A stretch of 64,000 bases of DNA, from the NCBI RefSeq assembly GCF_014172405.1, contig NZ_WNXC01000008.1, forward strand, positions 124,001-188,000, written 5' to 3'. The position numbers were made by a program, and so were the translations under genes. Source of the stretch: Pedobacter gandavensis. GTDB lineage: Bacteria > Bacteroidota > Bacteroidia > Sphingobacteriales > Sphingobacteriaceae. Below the pieces are notes generated by a model, which was not told where the DNA came from, did not search any database, and saw nothing but the letters and a program-made list of their open reading frames with translations. Below are positions 50,716 to 59,987 of the stretch, piece after piece. Position 1 is the stretch's first letter, and each line of letters starts with the position of its first letter.

Positions 50716-53490
50716 TTATAATTTATAGCGTACACCCAATAAATAGGTCTGCTTGTATTGGTCGTTTCGGATCAACGTTTTACCGTCATATTCCGTTCCG
50801 GTGCTTCCATTGGCTTCCGTATTGGTGCCTTTGATGAATAATTTCATTGGCGTATTCAATAGGTTTCCAGCCTTTACGAATACACTCAGGTTGTTTTTAA
50901 ACTTTTTTTCCGCAGAAGCATCCATCTGGATAAAACCTTGCTGCCATAGATCGTTGTCTAAGAATTGGGAGATGGTGTTGATTCTTGGGCCAGTATAGGA
51001 AGCTGCCAATTGTCCATCCCAACCGCTTTTACTGTCCTTGTAGAGTAAGGAAAGATTGGCAATATGAGCCGACTGCCCAAATAGAGGCCTGCTTTGGTTC
51101 ACTAAAATTGGTTGTAAGTCGCCTTGCTCATCACGCATTCTGGAGGTTTTAGGCGTCGTAATTTTAGAATGGGTATAAGTGTAGTTGGCTTTAAACCCAA
51201 ATTTGTGGATAAACTTGATGTAGTCGATCTCTAATCCATAGTTTTTGGCATTACCAAAGTTTCCTGGCATGTAGTAGGTATCCTGCGGACGAATAGGATC
51301 CGGCTGGAAACTATATTCTATTGGATTTTCGATGTTTTTATAGAATGCACCTACCAATAGCTGGTCTGTACCATTAGGAAACAATTCGTAACGAAGGTCA
51401 AAGTTATCGGCCATAGCACGTTTCAGATCTGGATTTCCTCTCTCTTTATAGTCGTCCTGAACCACACCGATTCCTGGAACCAATTCATAAAAACCCGGTC
51501 GGTTTAAAGAGCGGAAATAAGAAGCACGAAGCGCTTGATGACTAGTCAGCTTATATTTTAAGTTCATGCTCGGCAGCAGGTCAGTATAGACTTGTTTACC
51601 ATTCGGGCGAGGTTGAGCACCCGGAAATAACATCATATAGCTTTGGTCCGTATGTTCCATACGCAAACCAGCAATTACCTGTAAGTCCTGCACCGTAAAG
51701 TTGAACATTCCATAAGCTGCTGCCAGTTTTTCTGCGGCATCATAGGTTAGGGCATTATCAACCGATCCTGTTGGGTTTTTTACGATCCATGCAATTTCTG
51801 TATAGTTGTTGAAATCTTTGCCAAAAAGAGCAGTTGGATTTGCGTTGGTTAAGGTGTATTGGTTGAAAAAACTGCTGCGTTGTTTATCGCGGTACATCCC
51901 TCCAACAGTAAATAATACATCGATTCCTCCGATAGGTTGCGTATAATCGATGTCCAGGTAACCGGCTTTATCTTCTTCCGTGCTGCGTTCCCAACGGCGG
52001 GTAAGTGCATCGCCAATAGCAGGAACAAAAGTGCGGCGGTCTACAAAGTTTTCACGAACGCCCAATACATTGATGGTACTCTGGTCGGGAACCTCATTTT
52101 TTGCTGCAGAATATACTGCCGACCAGCGTACTTTTAGCCTTTCAGGGATCAGCTGATGGTCACCCTGTAAAGTCGTATTGTAGATTTGCTGTTCCGTAAA
52201 ACGGGAGCGGGTCGAATAGTTCAGCTTCGCATTTCCCTTTTCCGGGACATACTCACTGCTAAAATCTGTTAATTTAGCATCACGAAGTTGGTAACTATTT
52301 AAGTCAACATAAGCATTGTATAAACTCAATTTATGGTTTGGATTAAAGGTATAGTCCAATTTTGCATGAGCACCATAGCGTTTCTGCTGTTCAGAGTATT
52401 GTCTTTCCTCTTTACTCATGATGGTACCAACCTTATTTGCGGCAGCTACCACACTAGAATTGTAAAAAGTACTATTGCTACCTCTGTAGGTGTTTTGGTA
52501 ACTTCCTGCTAGTAAAACACCAAGCTTATTGTTCATAAAACGCTGCCCAATAGATAAACCACCAACTACATTTGGCGCCGGATGTTTGGTTTTATAATCC
52601 AGGGTTCCTGTTGGGAAATCCAGTGGCGTTGCCTGGTAATTTTTTCCATGTTGTTCATAAGGAGATTTACTGTTGATTCCGCTATGGTCAAAAGAAGTAA
52701 AGCCACGGTCTATAAACATCTGGCTATAGCCCGTCGCCAGATTGGCATTGATTTTTAATTTATCTGGAGCATCTTTCATTACCATATTGATCACACCACC
52801 TATAGCATCTCCCTCCATATTTGGCGTCAGGGTTTTAGAAACTTCTAGTCTTTCCAGTAATTCGGAAGGGAAAATATCTAAGGGTACATATCGGTATTTG
52901 TTATCCGGGCTAGGGATTTTGATGCCATTTACCAGGGTATAGTTGTAGCGTTTATCCATACCACGAAGGATTGCATATTGGCCATCACCACTATTGCTTC
53001 TTTCTACAGATACACCGGATACGCGTTGTATTACATTGGCTACGGTCAGATCCGGAGAAATTTCCATAGCTCTGCCGGACACCACATTGACAAGCTGTAT
53101 AGATTTTTGCTCAATCCTTCTGGCTGATTTTTCTGAAGCGCCATCTCCCTTGACTGAGATCGAAACCTCACTTAAGGCATTGGCGCTGGTTTCTGCGAGG
53201 AATATTTTCAATATCGGATTGTCTTCTTTTAAGATGACCACCTGCTGAACTAAGGTCTTGTACATGAGGTAGGATACCTTTAAGGAATAAGTACCTGCAG
53301 CGGGATGTTTGATCTCAAATGATCCGTCAAGACCGGTTAAAACAACAAGTTTTGTTTTTTCCAGTTGCACAGCCGCGCCAACCATTGCTTCACCTGTTTT
53401 CTGGTCGTAAACATAACCTTTCAGGCTGGTAGCATGTGCGACAGTAATGCTAAATAATAGGCAAAAAAGAACGGATAATAGTGTCTTCAT
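50716..53490 (-). CDS. TonB-dependent receptor of the phytase operon
   Basis: I start at the ATG at 53490 (924 residues), which begins a signal peptide (MKTLLSVLFCLLFSITVAHA); the frame is open 45 codons further up but without export features. The protein has a carboxypeptidase-regulatory-like domain (about 22-110; LKGYVYDQKTGEAMVGAAVQL), a plug (about 125-250; VVSGRAMEISPDLTVANVIQR, ILRGMDKRYNYTLVNGIKIP, MEGDAIGGVINMVMKDAP) and a large barrel ending in YKQTYLLGVRYKL. It is a FecA/FhuA-like rather than a SusC-type receptor, without STN domain. The neighbouring phytase suggests import of inositol phosphates or of a metal-phytate complex. The upstream direct repeats are candidate control sites. 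Confidence 0.9.
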   Translation of the reverse strand: MKTLLSVLFCLLFSITVAHATSLKGYVYDQKTGEAMVGAAVQLEKTKLVVLTGLDGSFEIKHPAAGTYSLKVSYLMYKTLVQQVVILKEDNPILKIFLAETSANALSEVSISVKGDGASEKSARRIEQKSIQLVNVVSGRAMEISPDLTVANVIQRVSGVSVERSNSGDGQYAILRGMDKRYNYTLVNGIKIPSPDNKYRYVPLDIFPSELLERLEVSKTLTPNMEGDAIGGVINMVMKDAPDKLKINANLATGYSQMFIDRGFTSFDHSGINSKSPYEQHGKNYQATPLDFPTGTLDYKTKHPAPNVVGGLSIGQRFMNNKLGVLLAGSYQNTYRGSNSTFYNSSVVAAANKVGTIMSKEERQYSEQQKRYGAHAKLDYTFNPNHKLSLYNAYVDLNSYQLRDAKLTDFSSEYVPEKGNAKLNYSTRSRFTEQQIYNTTLQGDHQLIPERLKVRWSAVYSAAKNEVPDQSTINVLGVRENFVDRRTFVPAIGDALTRRWERSTEEDKAGYLDIDYTQPIGGIDVLFTVGGMYRDKQRSSFFNQYTLTNANPTALFGKDFNNYTEIAWIVKNPTGSVDNALTYDAAEKLAAAYGMFNFTVQDLQVIAGLRMEHTDQSYMMLFPGAQPRPNGKQVYTDLLPSMNLKYKLTSHQALRASYFRSLNRPGFYELVPGIGVVQDDYKERGNPDLKRAMADNFDLRYELFPNGTDQLLVGAFYKNIENPIEYSFQPDPIRPQDTYYMPGNFGNAKNYGLEIDYIKFIHKFGFKANYTYTHSKITTPKTSRMRDEQGDLQPILVNQSRPLFGQSAHIANLSLLYKDSKSGWDGQLAASYTGPRINTISQFLDNDLWQQGFIQMDASAEKKFKNNLSVFVKAGNLLNTPMKLFIKGTNTEANGSTGTEYDGKTLIRNDQYKQTYLLGVRYKL

Positions 53491-53585
53491 TTTCTGATTA
53501 ATTTGTTGTTGTTTTATTTTTTTTACTGTTGTGATTTCCTTTCTCCAAAAGTGAATACTGAGCGGCGAGCCTGGAAATTCTGACC

Positions 53586-53641
53586 GTAAACAAAATGTAT
53601 ACAGCGTTACCGAACAGGGAAACAAAACGCATACAGCGTGA
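53586..53641. promoter_or_regulatory. pair of 24-base direct repeats upstream of the phytase-operon receptor
   Basis: Two 24-base units (53586-53609 and 53618-53641) match at 20 positions; the best part is CAAAAyGyATACAGCGT at 53591 and 53623. Their starts are 32 bases apart, close to three DNA turns. They lie about 95-150 bases upstream of the TonB receptor ATG. Such phasing suggests binding of a dimeric regulator. No known Pho box is matched exactly. Confidence 0.55.
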
Positions 53642-53758
53642 ACATGGATAGGTTAACTTGTTGATAGCTAGGTTGTTTTGTGTAACGAAAAACGCCATTA
53701 CCATTTGATTAGCGTAATGTTAACAAATTGTTAATGAAGGGCTTATTTCTAAAATCCA

Positions 53759-55369
53759 CTATAAAGTCTGAATAAAGGTGCTCAGGTTTTCTCCTTGAGG
53801 AAGGTTCAATTTCTTCCTCAAGCGGTACCTGGCCACGCGTAAACTGTCTTGGGAAATGCCAAAAAGAATGGCCATGTCTTTTGAACTCAGGTTCATTTTT
53901 ATCAATGCCACCAGGCGAATGTCATTCGCGGTGAGGTCGTCACAATGTGCTTTCAGGTGGTCAAAAAAAGTTTGGTGAATCTGTTCAAACATCCGACTGA
54001 AATCTTTCCAGTGCTGGTCCTGATTGATGTTCTGATTGATGCGTTGCATCAGCTGTTGCAGGGCTTTTTTTTGGTCTCTTTTGTCATCTTTTAATAAGGT
54101 TTCAATGGTGCTACGCAGCTCTTCCAGGAACTGATTGCTTTGAATGGTGTGAAGCGTGGTGCTGGTGAGTTCCTTGCTTTTTAACTCCAGGGCATCTTTA
54201 ATGGCCTCGTTTTGTGTCTCAAATAACCGTTGATTTTGTTCATTGAGCTGTTGCTCATTTCTGAGTTTCAGGCGCTGTCTGCTGATGACACTGGCGGCGA
54301 GGCAAAGGAGTAAGATGATGATGAGGATGGTCGCGATCAGTAAGATTCTATCCGCTGATTTCTCCTGTTCAAATTGCGCAATGGCATCGTCTTTCTGCTG
54401 AATTTCAAACAACGTTTGTACGAGCGCGAGTTGTTTGTTGTTGTCTTCCGTAAATATTTTAAGAAAGATATCCCGGCCCAATTCGCTATAGTGATAAGCA
54501 CTGTCATACTGCTTCATCAGGTCAAAAGTTTTGGAAAGGTCACGGTAGGCACTGCTGAGCTGATATTGGTCATTCATGTCCTTGGCCATGCTTTCCGCCT
54601 TCCGGGTGTACTTTAAAGCCTCAGGATATCGGCCAGTTTTACGGTATACATCTCCAATGTTGTTGATGATCTCTATCTGTCCATGGTAGTTTTTTTCCTT
54701 CGCATTTCCATCCAGAGCGAGTGTATAGTATTTTAATGCGGAATCTAAATGGGGCTTATCCTCATAAATGCTCCCAATGTTTTCATAGATCTTTGCAATG
54801 CCCGTTTGATTCTTTTCTTTATGGTACGCAGCTAAGGCCAGCTGTTGGTATTTCATGGCACTGAGATAGTCGCGTGTTTTTTCATAAGTCTGTCCGATCA
54901 GGCCATAGGAAGCCGCTACTCCCTTGGTGTTTCCGGATTGCTGATATAGCTTTAATGCTTCTTGAAATTTTTCGAGCGCTATGCGGTATTGTCGCGCATA
55001 GTAATAAGTTTCGCCAATTTTATTGAGGTTGCCCGCAAGTTGGAGTCCCGCGTTTTCCTGGCGGAATACCTGATCTGCTTTGTAATAATAATTGATGGCT
55101 TGGGCATAGGCAGCCTGAGCATAAAATAGGCCGCCGATTTGTTGGTAACATAAGCCCACAGTCAGGAAATCTTCCTTTTTTAAGGCCTCCCTTAAGGTCT
55201 GTTTAAGCTGCAAGAAAGCGGTATTTGGTGCTTTATGAATTAGGGTGTCGACCAACAGGAAATTCGGTTTCTGACCCTTTATGGCAAAGGCAGGTTGGGC
55301 GTAAAGTAATACAAAAGATAAGGCGATGCCCATCAGGTTGCGGAATGCTAAGGTAGTATGTTGTTTCAC
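53759..55369 (-). CDS. TPR transmembrane regulator with C-terminal LuxR-like HTH
   Basis: 536 residues from a GTG start; the start is chosen because MKQHTTLAFRNLMGIAL with LSFVLLYAQPAFA gives a signal peptide. Five or more TPR units span about 65-300 (ALEKFQEALKLYQQSGNTKG, ALKYYTLALDGNAKEKNYHG, ALKYTRKAESMAKDMND). A membrane segment (342-362) is followed by a coiled coil (about 365-410) and a C-terminal HTH (about 475-536; LTANDIRLVALIKMNLSSKD, LFGISQDSLRVARYRLRKKL). The TPRs would lie in the periplasm and the HTH in the cytoplasm. It sits directly upstream of the phytase operon with a 268-base gap. Control of that operon is a reasonable inference. Confidence 0.85.
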   Translation of the reverse strand: MKQHTTLAFRNLMGIALSFVLLYAQPAFAIKGQKPNFLLVDTLIHKAPNTAFLQLKQTLREALKKEDFLTVGLCYQQIGGLFYAQAAYAQAINYYYKADQVFRQENAGLQLAGNLNKIGETYYYARQYRIALEKFQEALKLYQQSGNTKGVAASYGLIGQTYEKTRDYLSAMKYQQLALAAYHKEKNQTGIAKIYENIGSIYEDKPHLDSALKYYTLALDGNAKEKNYHGQIEIINNIGDVYRKTGRYPEALKYTRKAESMAKDMNDQYQLSSAYRDLSKTFDLMKQYDSAYHYSELGRDIFLKIFTEDNNKQLALVQTLFEIQQKDDAIAQFEQEKSADRILLIATILIIILLLCLAASVISRQRLKLRNEQQLNEQNQRLFETQNEAIKDALELKSKELTSTTLHTIQSNQFLEELRSTIETLLKDDKRDQKKALQQLMQRINQNINQDQHWKDFSRMFEQIHQTFFDHLKAHCDDLTANDIRLVALIKMNLSSKDMAILFGISQDSLRVARYRLRKKLNLPQGENLSTFIQTL

Positions 55370-55476
55370 ACCCTAAAATTACCGGGCCTGATGTTAAGCT
55401 ACTGTTAAATCAATTGAAATGAACCAGCAGAAATACGCTTGATTTTACCTTGTTTTGGGAAGCGCTGGTGTAGCAT

Positions 55477-55516
55477 AAAAAAGCCCCTGAACGTTTTAAA
55501 GTTCAGGGGCTTTTTT
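55477..55516 (-). terminator. intrinsic terminator after the DPP IV gene
   Basis: AAAAAAGCCCCTGAAC (55477-55492) pairs perfectly with GTTCAGGGGCTTTTTT (55501-55516) around an eight-base loop. It carries its own A and T tracts and lies 36 bases past the DPP IV stop on the minus strand. Confidence 0.9.
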
Positions 55517-55551
55517 TATAGATTTCCGCTTAAAAAGCGCAGCTGTAAAGC

Positions 55552-57672
55552 TTAGTTTAACAAATCTGCAGGAACTGGTTTCTCCAATAAATGATCATAG
55601 TAGAAACGAATTCTTTCTGCTTTATCATGAGGTGTTTTTACACCACCCCAACCATGACGACCACCAGGATAAATCATCAATTCAAAATGTTTATTTGCAT
55701 TCTGTAATTTGTCTATCAGCTGAATCGTGTTTTGCATATGTACGTTATCATCCATGTCGCCATGCATGATGCGCAATAATCCTTTGTAGTTGTTCACATA
55801 GGTCAACACAGAACCGTTTTTATAACCTTCAGGGTTTTCCTTTGGTGTATCCATGAAACGTTCTGTATAGTGACTGTCGTACAATTCCCAGCTCGTTACC
55901 GGAGCGCCTGCAATTCCGAAATCGAAATCATTGGCACCCATTGTTAAGGCCATACAAGTCATGTAGCCACCATAACTATGACCCGTGATCAATAGTTTTT
56001 TGTTGTCTACATAAGATTTAGCTTTTAACCATCTTGCTGCGGTTGTGTAATCTTTCATCTCCCATTTGCCCAGGTTACGGTGCATTAAAGCGACACCCTC
56101 TTTACCGAATTGTCCGGAAGCACGGTGATCTACTGCAATCTGTATGATGCCTTCATTAGCCCAGTACTGAGGAGCAGTGCCTTTCCAGGTATTGGTTACT
56201 GTACCTGCATTTGGACCACCATAAATACTCATAATAACCGGATATCTTTTGTTAGGATCAAAATCTGTTGGGTAAGTAATTACTGCTGGCAATTGGTAGC
56301 CATCATCCGTAGGAATGGTGATCATTTCTGTTTTACCAAAGTTATACTGTGCGAAATCTGCTGATTTACTGTTGCCCAATTCTTTCACAACTTTACCATT
56401 ATTGTCTAATAAAGTTCTTTTCGGTGGTGTACTTACATTAGAGTAAGTGGTAATGAAATAACGGCCATTTGGCGAAAGTTGTACCTGGTGGGTATAATCA
56501 CCAAACGTTAATCTTTTTAAGTTTTTACCGTTGTAATCTACGCGGTAAAAGTCAGAACGTGTAGAAGCCTCTTTGCGGGCATTGAAATAAACCACTTTGT
56601 TTTTCTCATCTACATGAACCAAACTGGTTACTTGCCATTTACCAGAGGTGATCGGATTGATCAATTTTCCGTCTAAAGTATATAGGTAAAAATGTGCCCA
56701 ACCAGTTTTATCACTTTTCAGGATATAGTGTTTTTTGTCTTGTAAATATTCAATACGACCATCATAATCCAGGTCTACCCATGAGCTTTGTTTCTCATCA
56801 TAGATCTCTTTTTTGGTTCCGGTATTTGGATTCACTGAATAGAATTTCAGGTTATCCTGACCACGGTTCATCCACTGCACCATCAGGCTGCTGCCATCAT
56901 AGCTCCAGTATGGCGTACCAAAATACTGATCGTCTTTTTCATTGAAATCTGCCCAGGTAATCGCACCACCTGTAACAGGAACGAAACCTACTTTCACTTC
57001 CGGATTCGGATCACCAGCTTTAGGGTATCTTGTTTTCTCCACATAACCATGTTGACCTGTTGAACCATTAATTGGGAACATTGGGACTTTCATATCATCG
57101 AAGTGCATAAACGCAATGTGCTTGCTGTCTGGCGACCACCAGAATGCTTTGTATTCGGTAGCGCGACCTAAGATTTCTTCAAAATATACCCATGAAGACC
57201 AACCGTTATAAATCACATCTGTACCATCTGTTGTATATCTGGTTTCTTTTCCAGTTTCCACATCTACTGAGTATAGGTCATTATCGCGGGTAAAAGCGAT
57301 ATATTTTCCATCCGGAGATAGGGTAGGGTTCTTTTCTTCTGCTTTAGTATTGGTCAGTTGTTTTGCGGCTTCTTTACCATATTGAATAAAAACATCGTTG
57401 TTTCTAATGTTCACAGTCACATTGCTTTTCGGCGCTGGGGTATATGGTGTTTTGTTACCGGTTTTTATATCTACTGCGTATAACTTACGATCGGTAGCGT
57501 CCATTTCAATATAGTGGTTGTCATCAGACCAGCCATTCACCATATTCATTGGCTTGCTGAGCGACAATTCTCTGCCCATGGTTTGTTGTTGGCTCAATCT
57601 TTTCAATTGTGCCTGTACCGTATAGCTGAAGCAAAACGATGCCGCTAAACTGAGAAGTACTGTTTTTTTCAT
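55552..57672 (-). CDS. S9-family dipeptidyl peptidase IV
   Basis: 706 residues with a signal peptide (MKKTVLLSLAASFCFSYTVQA). The N-terminal beta-propeller (about 30-460; AFTRDNDLYSVDVETGKETR, WSPDSKHIAFMHFDD, the PNGRYFITTYSNVSTP region) is followed by an alpha/beta-hydrolase. The catalytic residues are Ser566 in GHSYGGYM, an Asp in HGDMDDNVH (Asp641) and His673 in GGRHGWG; YEE-like WVYFEEILGR fits the Glu pair that binds the peptide N-terminus. DPP IV removes X-Pro dipeptides from periplasmic or external peptides. It is monocistronic and closed by a strong terminator. Length and motifs are normal for Bacteroidota DPP IV. Confidence 0.93.
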   Translation of the reverse strand: MKKTVLLSLAASFCFSYTVQAQLKRLSQQQTMGRELSLSKPMNMVNGWSDDNHYIEMDATDRKLYAVDIKTGNKTPYTPAPKSNVTVNIRNNDVFIQYGKEAAKQLTNTKAEEKNPTLSPDGKYIAFTRDNDLYSVDVETGKETRYTTDGTDVIYNGWSSWVYFEEILGRATEYKAFWWSPDSKHIAFMHFDDMKVPMFPINGSTGQHGYVEKTRYPKAGDPNPEVKVGFVPVTGGAITWADFNEKDDQYFGTPYWSYDGSSLMVQWMNRGQDNLKFYSVNPNTGTKKEIYDEKQSSWVDLDYDGRIEYLQDKKHYILKSDKTGWAHFYLYTLDGKLINPITSGKWQVTSLVHVDEKNKVVYFNARKEASTRSDFYRVDYNGKNLKRLTFGDYTHQVQLSPNGRYFITTYSNVSTPPKRTLLDNNGKVVKELGNSKSADFAQYNFGKTEMITIPTDDGYQLPAVITYPTDFDPNKRYPVIMSIYGGPNAGTVTNTWKGTAPQYWANEGIIQIAVDHRASGQFGKEGVALMHRNLGKWEMKDYTTAARWLKAKSYVDNKKLLITGHSYGGYMTCMALTMGANDFDFGIAGAPVTSWELYDSHYTERFMDTPKENPEGYKNGSVLTYVNNYKGLLRIMHGDMDDNVHMQNTIQLIDKLQNANKHFELMIYPGGRHGWGGVKTPHDKAERIRFYYDHLLEKPVPADLLN

Positions 57673-57718
57673 TTTGTATAATTGTGTGTTAATGTTGATA
57701 CTAAACCTAATAAAAAAA

Positions 57719-57742
57719 AGGCGCCCTGGTTCAAAGGCGCCT
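57719..57742 (-). terminator. intrinsic terminator after ilvE
   Basis: AGGCGCC (57719-57725) pairs with GGCGCCT (57736-57742) around a ten-base loop, followed on the minus strand by a run of eight T. It lies 34 bases past the ilvE stop. Confidence 0.88.
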
Positions 57743-57775
57743 CACAAAAATTATTTATAGCAACGCGCTATAAAC

Positions 57776-58840
57776 TTACAAGATAAAATTCCATCCGAAT
57801 TCATCCGGAGCAAGTCCGTAACGGATGTCATTTAATGTTTTTGCGATGCCAGCAGAAACGGTACGTGTAGCAGGGTCTGTTAATGTATATAACTTACCTT
57901 CGTAGCCGATTTCGCCGATTGGTGTAACTGTAGCGGCGGTACCAGCTGCAAAAGCATCTGTTAAACGACCGTTTTCAATTCCTTCAATCACTTCTTTGAC
58001 GCTGACACGTCTTTCTTCAACTTCAATACCTGCGTGTTTTGCCAGTTTGATAATGGTATCGCGGGTTACGCCATCCAATACGGTGCTTCTTACCGAAGGA
58101 GTGACCAACTTACCATCGATCACAAAGATCAGATTCGCTGTTCCTGCTTCTTCAATAAACTCATGTGATACCGCATCAGTCCAGATCAATTGATCAAAAC
58201 CAGCTTTTGTCGCTTCCGCAAAAGGGAACAACGAACGCGCATAGTTACCAGCAGTTTTGGCAAAGCCTACACCACCTTCATCTGCACGTGTATATTCTGT
58301 TTCAATTTTTACTTTTAAAGCTTTGCTGTAGTAAGGACCCGTCGGTGTCGTTAATAAACAGAAAGTATATTTATCTGAAGCTTTAACACCCAGGTAAGGA
58401 TCTGTAGCGAACATTACCGGACGGATGTATAAAGAGTAACCATCTTGATTAGGTACCCAGTTTTTGTCAATGTCAATCAAGGCTGCAATACCTTGCATGA
58501 AAATATCTTCAGGAATCGATGGCATGGCCATACGTGTTGCTGATTTGTTAAAACGCTCAAAATTTTTGTCCGCTCTGAAAACACTAACCGTATCATTTGG
58601 CTGACGGTAAGCTTTCATACCTTCAAAAATCGCCTGTCCATAGTGAAGGGCAGAGATTGCCGGGCTCATTGGAATTGGACCATAAGGAAGAACTTGTAAG
58701 TTTTTCCAGGTGCCATCTTCATATTCGGCAATAAACATGTGATCGGAAAACACCTTTCCGAAGGGAAGTTTTGAAAAATCTGTTACAGTTAGTCTGCTTT
58801 GTTCAGTTTTCGTGATGGTTATATCCAGTGTCTCGTTCAT
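57776..58840 (-). CDS. ilvE: branched-chain amino acid aminotransferase
   Basis: 354 residues from the ATG at 58840 (MNETLDITITKTEQ); a TTG at 58864 would add eight residues. This is the longer, eukaryote-like (type II) BCAT rather than the ~310-residue E. coli IlvE type. Family blocks are HYGQAIFEGMKAYR, IRPVMFATDPYLGV, and the PLP lysine in GFAKTAGNYARS, followed by WTDAVSHEFIEEAGTANLIF and STVLDGVTRDTIIKLA. The enzyme makes or breaks down leucine, isoleucine and valine using 2-oxoglutarate/glutamate. It stands alone, with a strong terminator, and no ilv or leu genes are adjacent. Confidence 0.95.
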   Translation of the reverse strand: MNETLDITITKTEQSRLTVTDFSKLPFGKVFSDHMFIAEYEDGTWKNLQVLPYGPIPMSPAISALHYGQAIFEGMKAYRQPNDTVSVFRADKNFERFNKSATRMAMPSIPEDIFMQGIAALIDIDKNWVPNQDGYSLYIRPVMFATDPYLGVKASDKYTFCLLTTPTGPYYSKALKVKIETEYTRADEGGVGFAKTAGNYARSLFPFAEATKAGFDQLIWTDAVSHEFIEEAGTANLIFVIDGKLVTPSVRSTVLDGVTRDTIIKLAKHAGIEVEERRVSVKEVIEGIENGRLTDAFAAGTAATVTPIGEIGYEGKLYTLTDPATRTVSAGIAKTLNDIRYGLAPDEFGWNFIL

Positions 58841-58934
58841 TTCAATTCGTATTTCTGTAGGCAAATCTAATAAAAAATGCCACGCTTATTAGTTTTATTT
58901 GTATTTAAAAAGGGGCTTTATTGGTGTTTAACAT

Positions 58935-58961
58935 ACACTAAGTCCTTTCGGTCATTAGTGT
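58935..58961 (-). terminator. possible terminator after the tryptophan dioxygenase gene
   Basis: ACACTAA (58935-58941) pairs with TTAGTGT (58955-58961), 7 bp with a 13-base loop. It overlaps the stop codon of the dioxygenase gene. Without a strong T run it is a weak candidate. Confidence 0.35.
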
Positions 58962-59923
58962 GTTCCATGCAGGTCTTTTAGGACATTGACCACCCAGCCT
59001 TTACCCCATTCTTCCATTTGCTCCTCCGTCCAGAGGAAAGGGTAGAAGATTCTCTTTTGAAAACGCGGAGGCAGATATTTCTGCCAGTTCGTGCCACCCG
59101 TTGCTGCAATGTCTACCGGATCTCTTTCCAGATAGCGTACCGCGGACTTATAATGGGAGAGCGGCCATTCTACATTTACAAAAAGATCCAGCTTTTGCAG
59201 CTCTTCAGCTAAGGCGCTAACGTCTGCACCCTGAGCTTTCAATTGATGGTAAAGCGCAGAGAAATTACTTTCTTTCCGGTCTTTTACCAATTGTAAAAAT
59301 TGTGAGGCATATTTATGGATGAACTGCTTTAACGTTAGCGTTTGCTTGCCGGTAGCCAGCTCTGTAGCGCCGGCTTTCCAGTAGATATGCTCAAATTGTT
59401 CTTCAATCGAAGCGTCTTTCAATGCCGTTCTTTTATCCTTCTCTACCAGGCGGATAAAATCTGTCGCGCAGATTTCTATCATCCGGTATTGGCCGGACTG
59501 AAAACCACTTGCCGGTAACAGTGACATCCGGAACTTAAGAAACTGTTCCTTTTCCATGCCATTTACCATCACCTCGAAAGAAGAAACCAAGGCGGTAAAA
59601 TAAGCATTGATCCTTTTCACACGATCGGTAAAGAAAGTAGCGGTCAAGGTTTCTTTAGCCGCTGCAATTTGGTTGAATTCATGTAGACAAAGTTTAAAGT
59701 ATAACTCTGTAATTTGGTGGTACATGATGAAAATTTCTTCGTCGGGGAAGGAAGTCTTTGGATGCTGTAAACTGAGCAGGGTATCCAAATGAATGTAATC
59801 CCAATACGTTAAGAAATCGGCATACAGCAAGCCATCCAGATAAGCCGACATGTCCTGGCCCATCGCTGCATATTTTTCCTGCAGCTTGTCCAGTTTGTCT
59901 TTAATTTGTGGGGTCAGTTCCAT
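58955..59923 (-). CDS. tryptophan 2,3-dioxygenase family protein
   Basis: 322 residues. Family blocks are the substrate and heme-pocket segment EIFIMYHQITELYFKLCLHE, SGFQSGQYRMIEICATDFIR, and SHYKSAVRYLERDPVDIAAT followed by GGTNWQKYLPPR (classical TDO: ..HV.MV.R.IG...GTGGSSG..YL), which should hold the axial heme His. The enzyme would open the indole ring of tryptophan to N-formylkynurenine. Bacteroidota members are longer and more diverged than classical TDO (about 280); note the F/Y-rich C-terminus. No kynurenine-pathway gene is adjacent. A related heme dioxygenase with another indole substrate is possible, so no symbol is assigned. Confidence 0.85.
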   Translation of the reverse strand: MELTPQIKDKLDKLQEKYAAMGQDMSAYLDGLLYADFLTYWDYIHLDTLLSLQHPKTSFPDEEIFIMYHQITELYFKLCLHEFNQIAAAKETLTATFFTDRVKRINAYFTALVSSFEVMVNGMEKEQFLKFRMSLLPASGFQSGQYRMIEICATDFIRLVEKDKRTALKDASIEEQFEHIYWKAGATELATGKQTLTLKQFIHKYASQFLQLVKDRKESNFSALYHQLKAQGADVSALAEELQKLDLFVNVEWPLSHYKSAVRYLERDPVDIAATGGTNWQKYLPPRFQKRIFYPFLWTEEQMEEWGKGWVVNVLKDLHGTH

Positions 59924-59987
59924 GATTTAATCGCTATTACAAATGCATTGATGCCTCAAATGAGGTACCAATGCTACCTCTAGAAAT

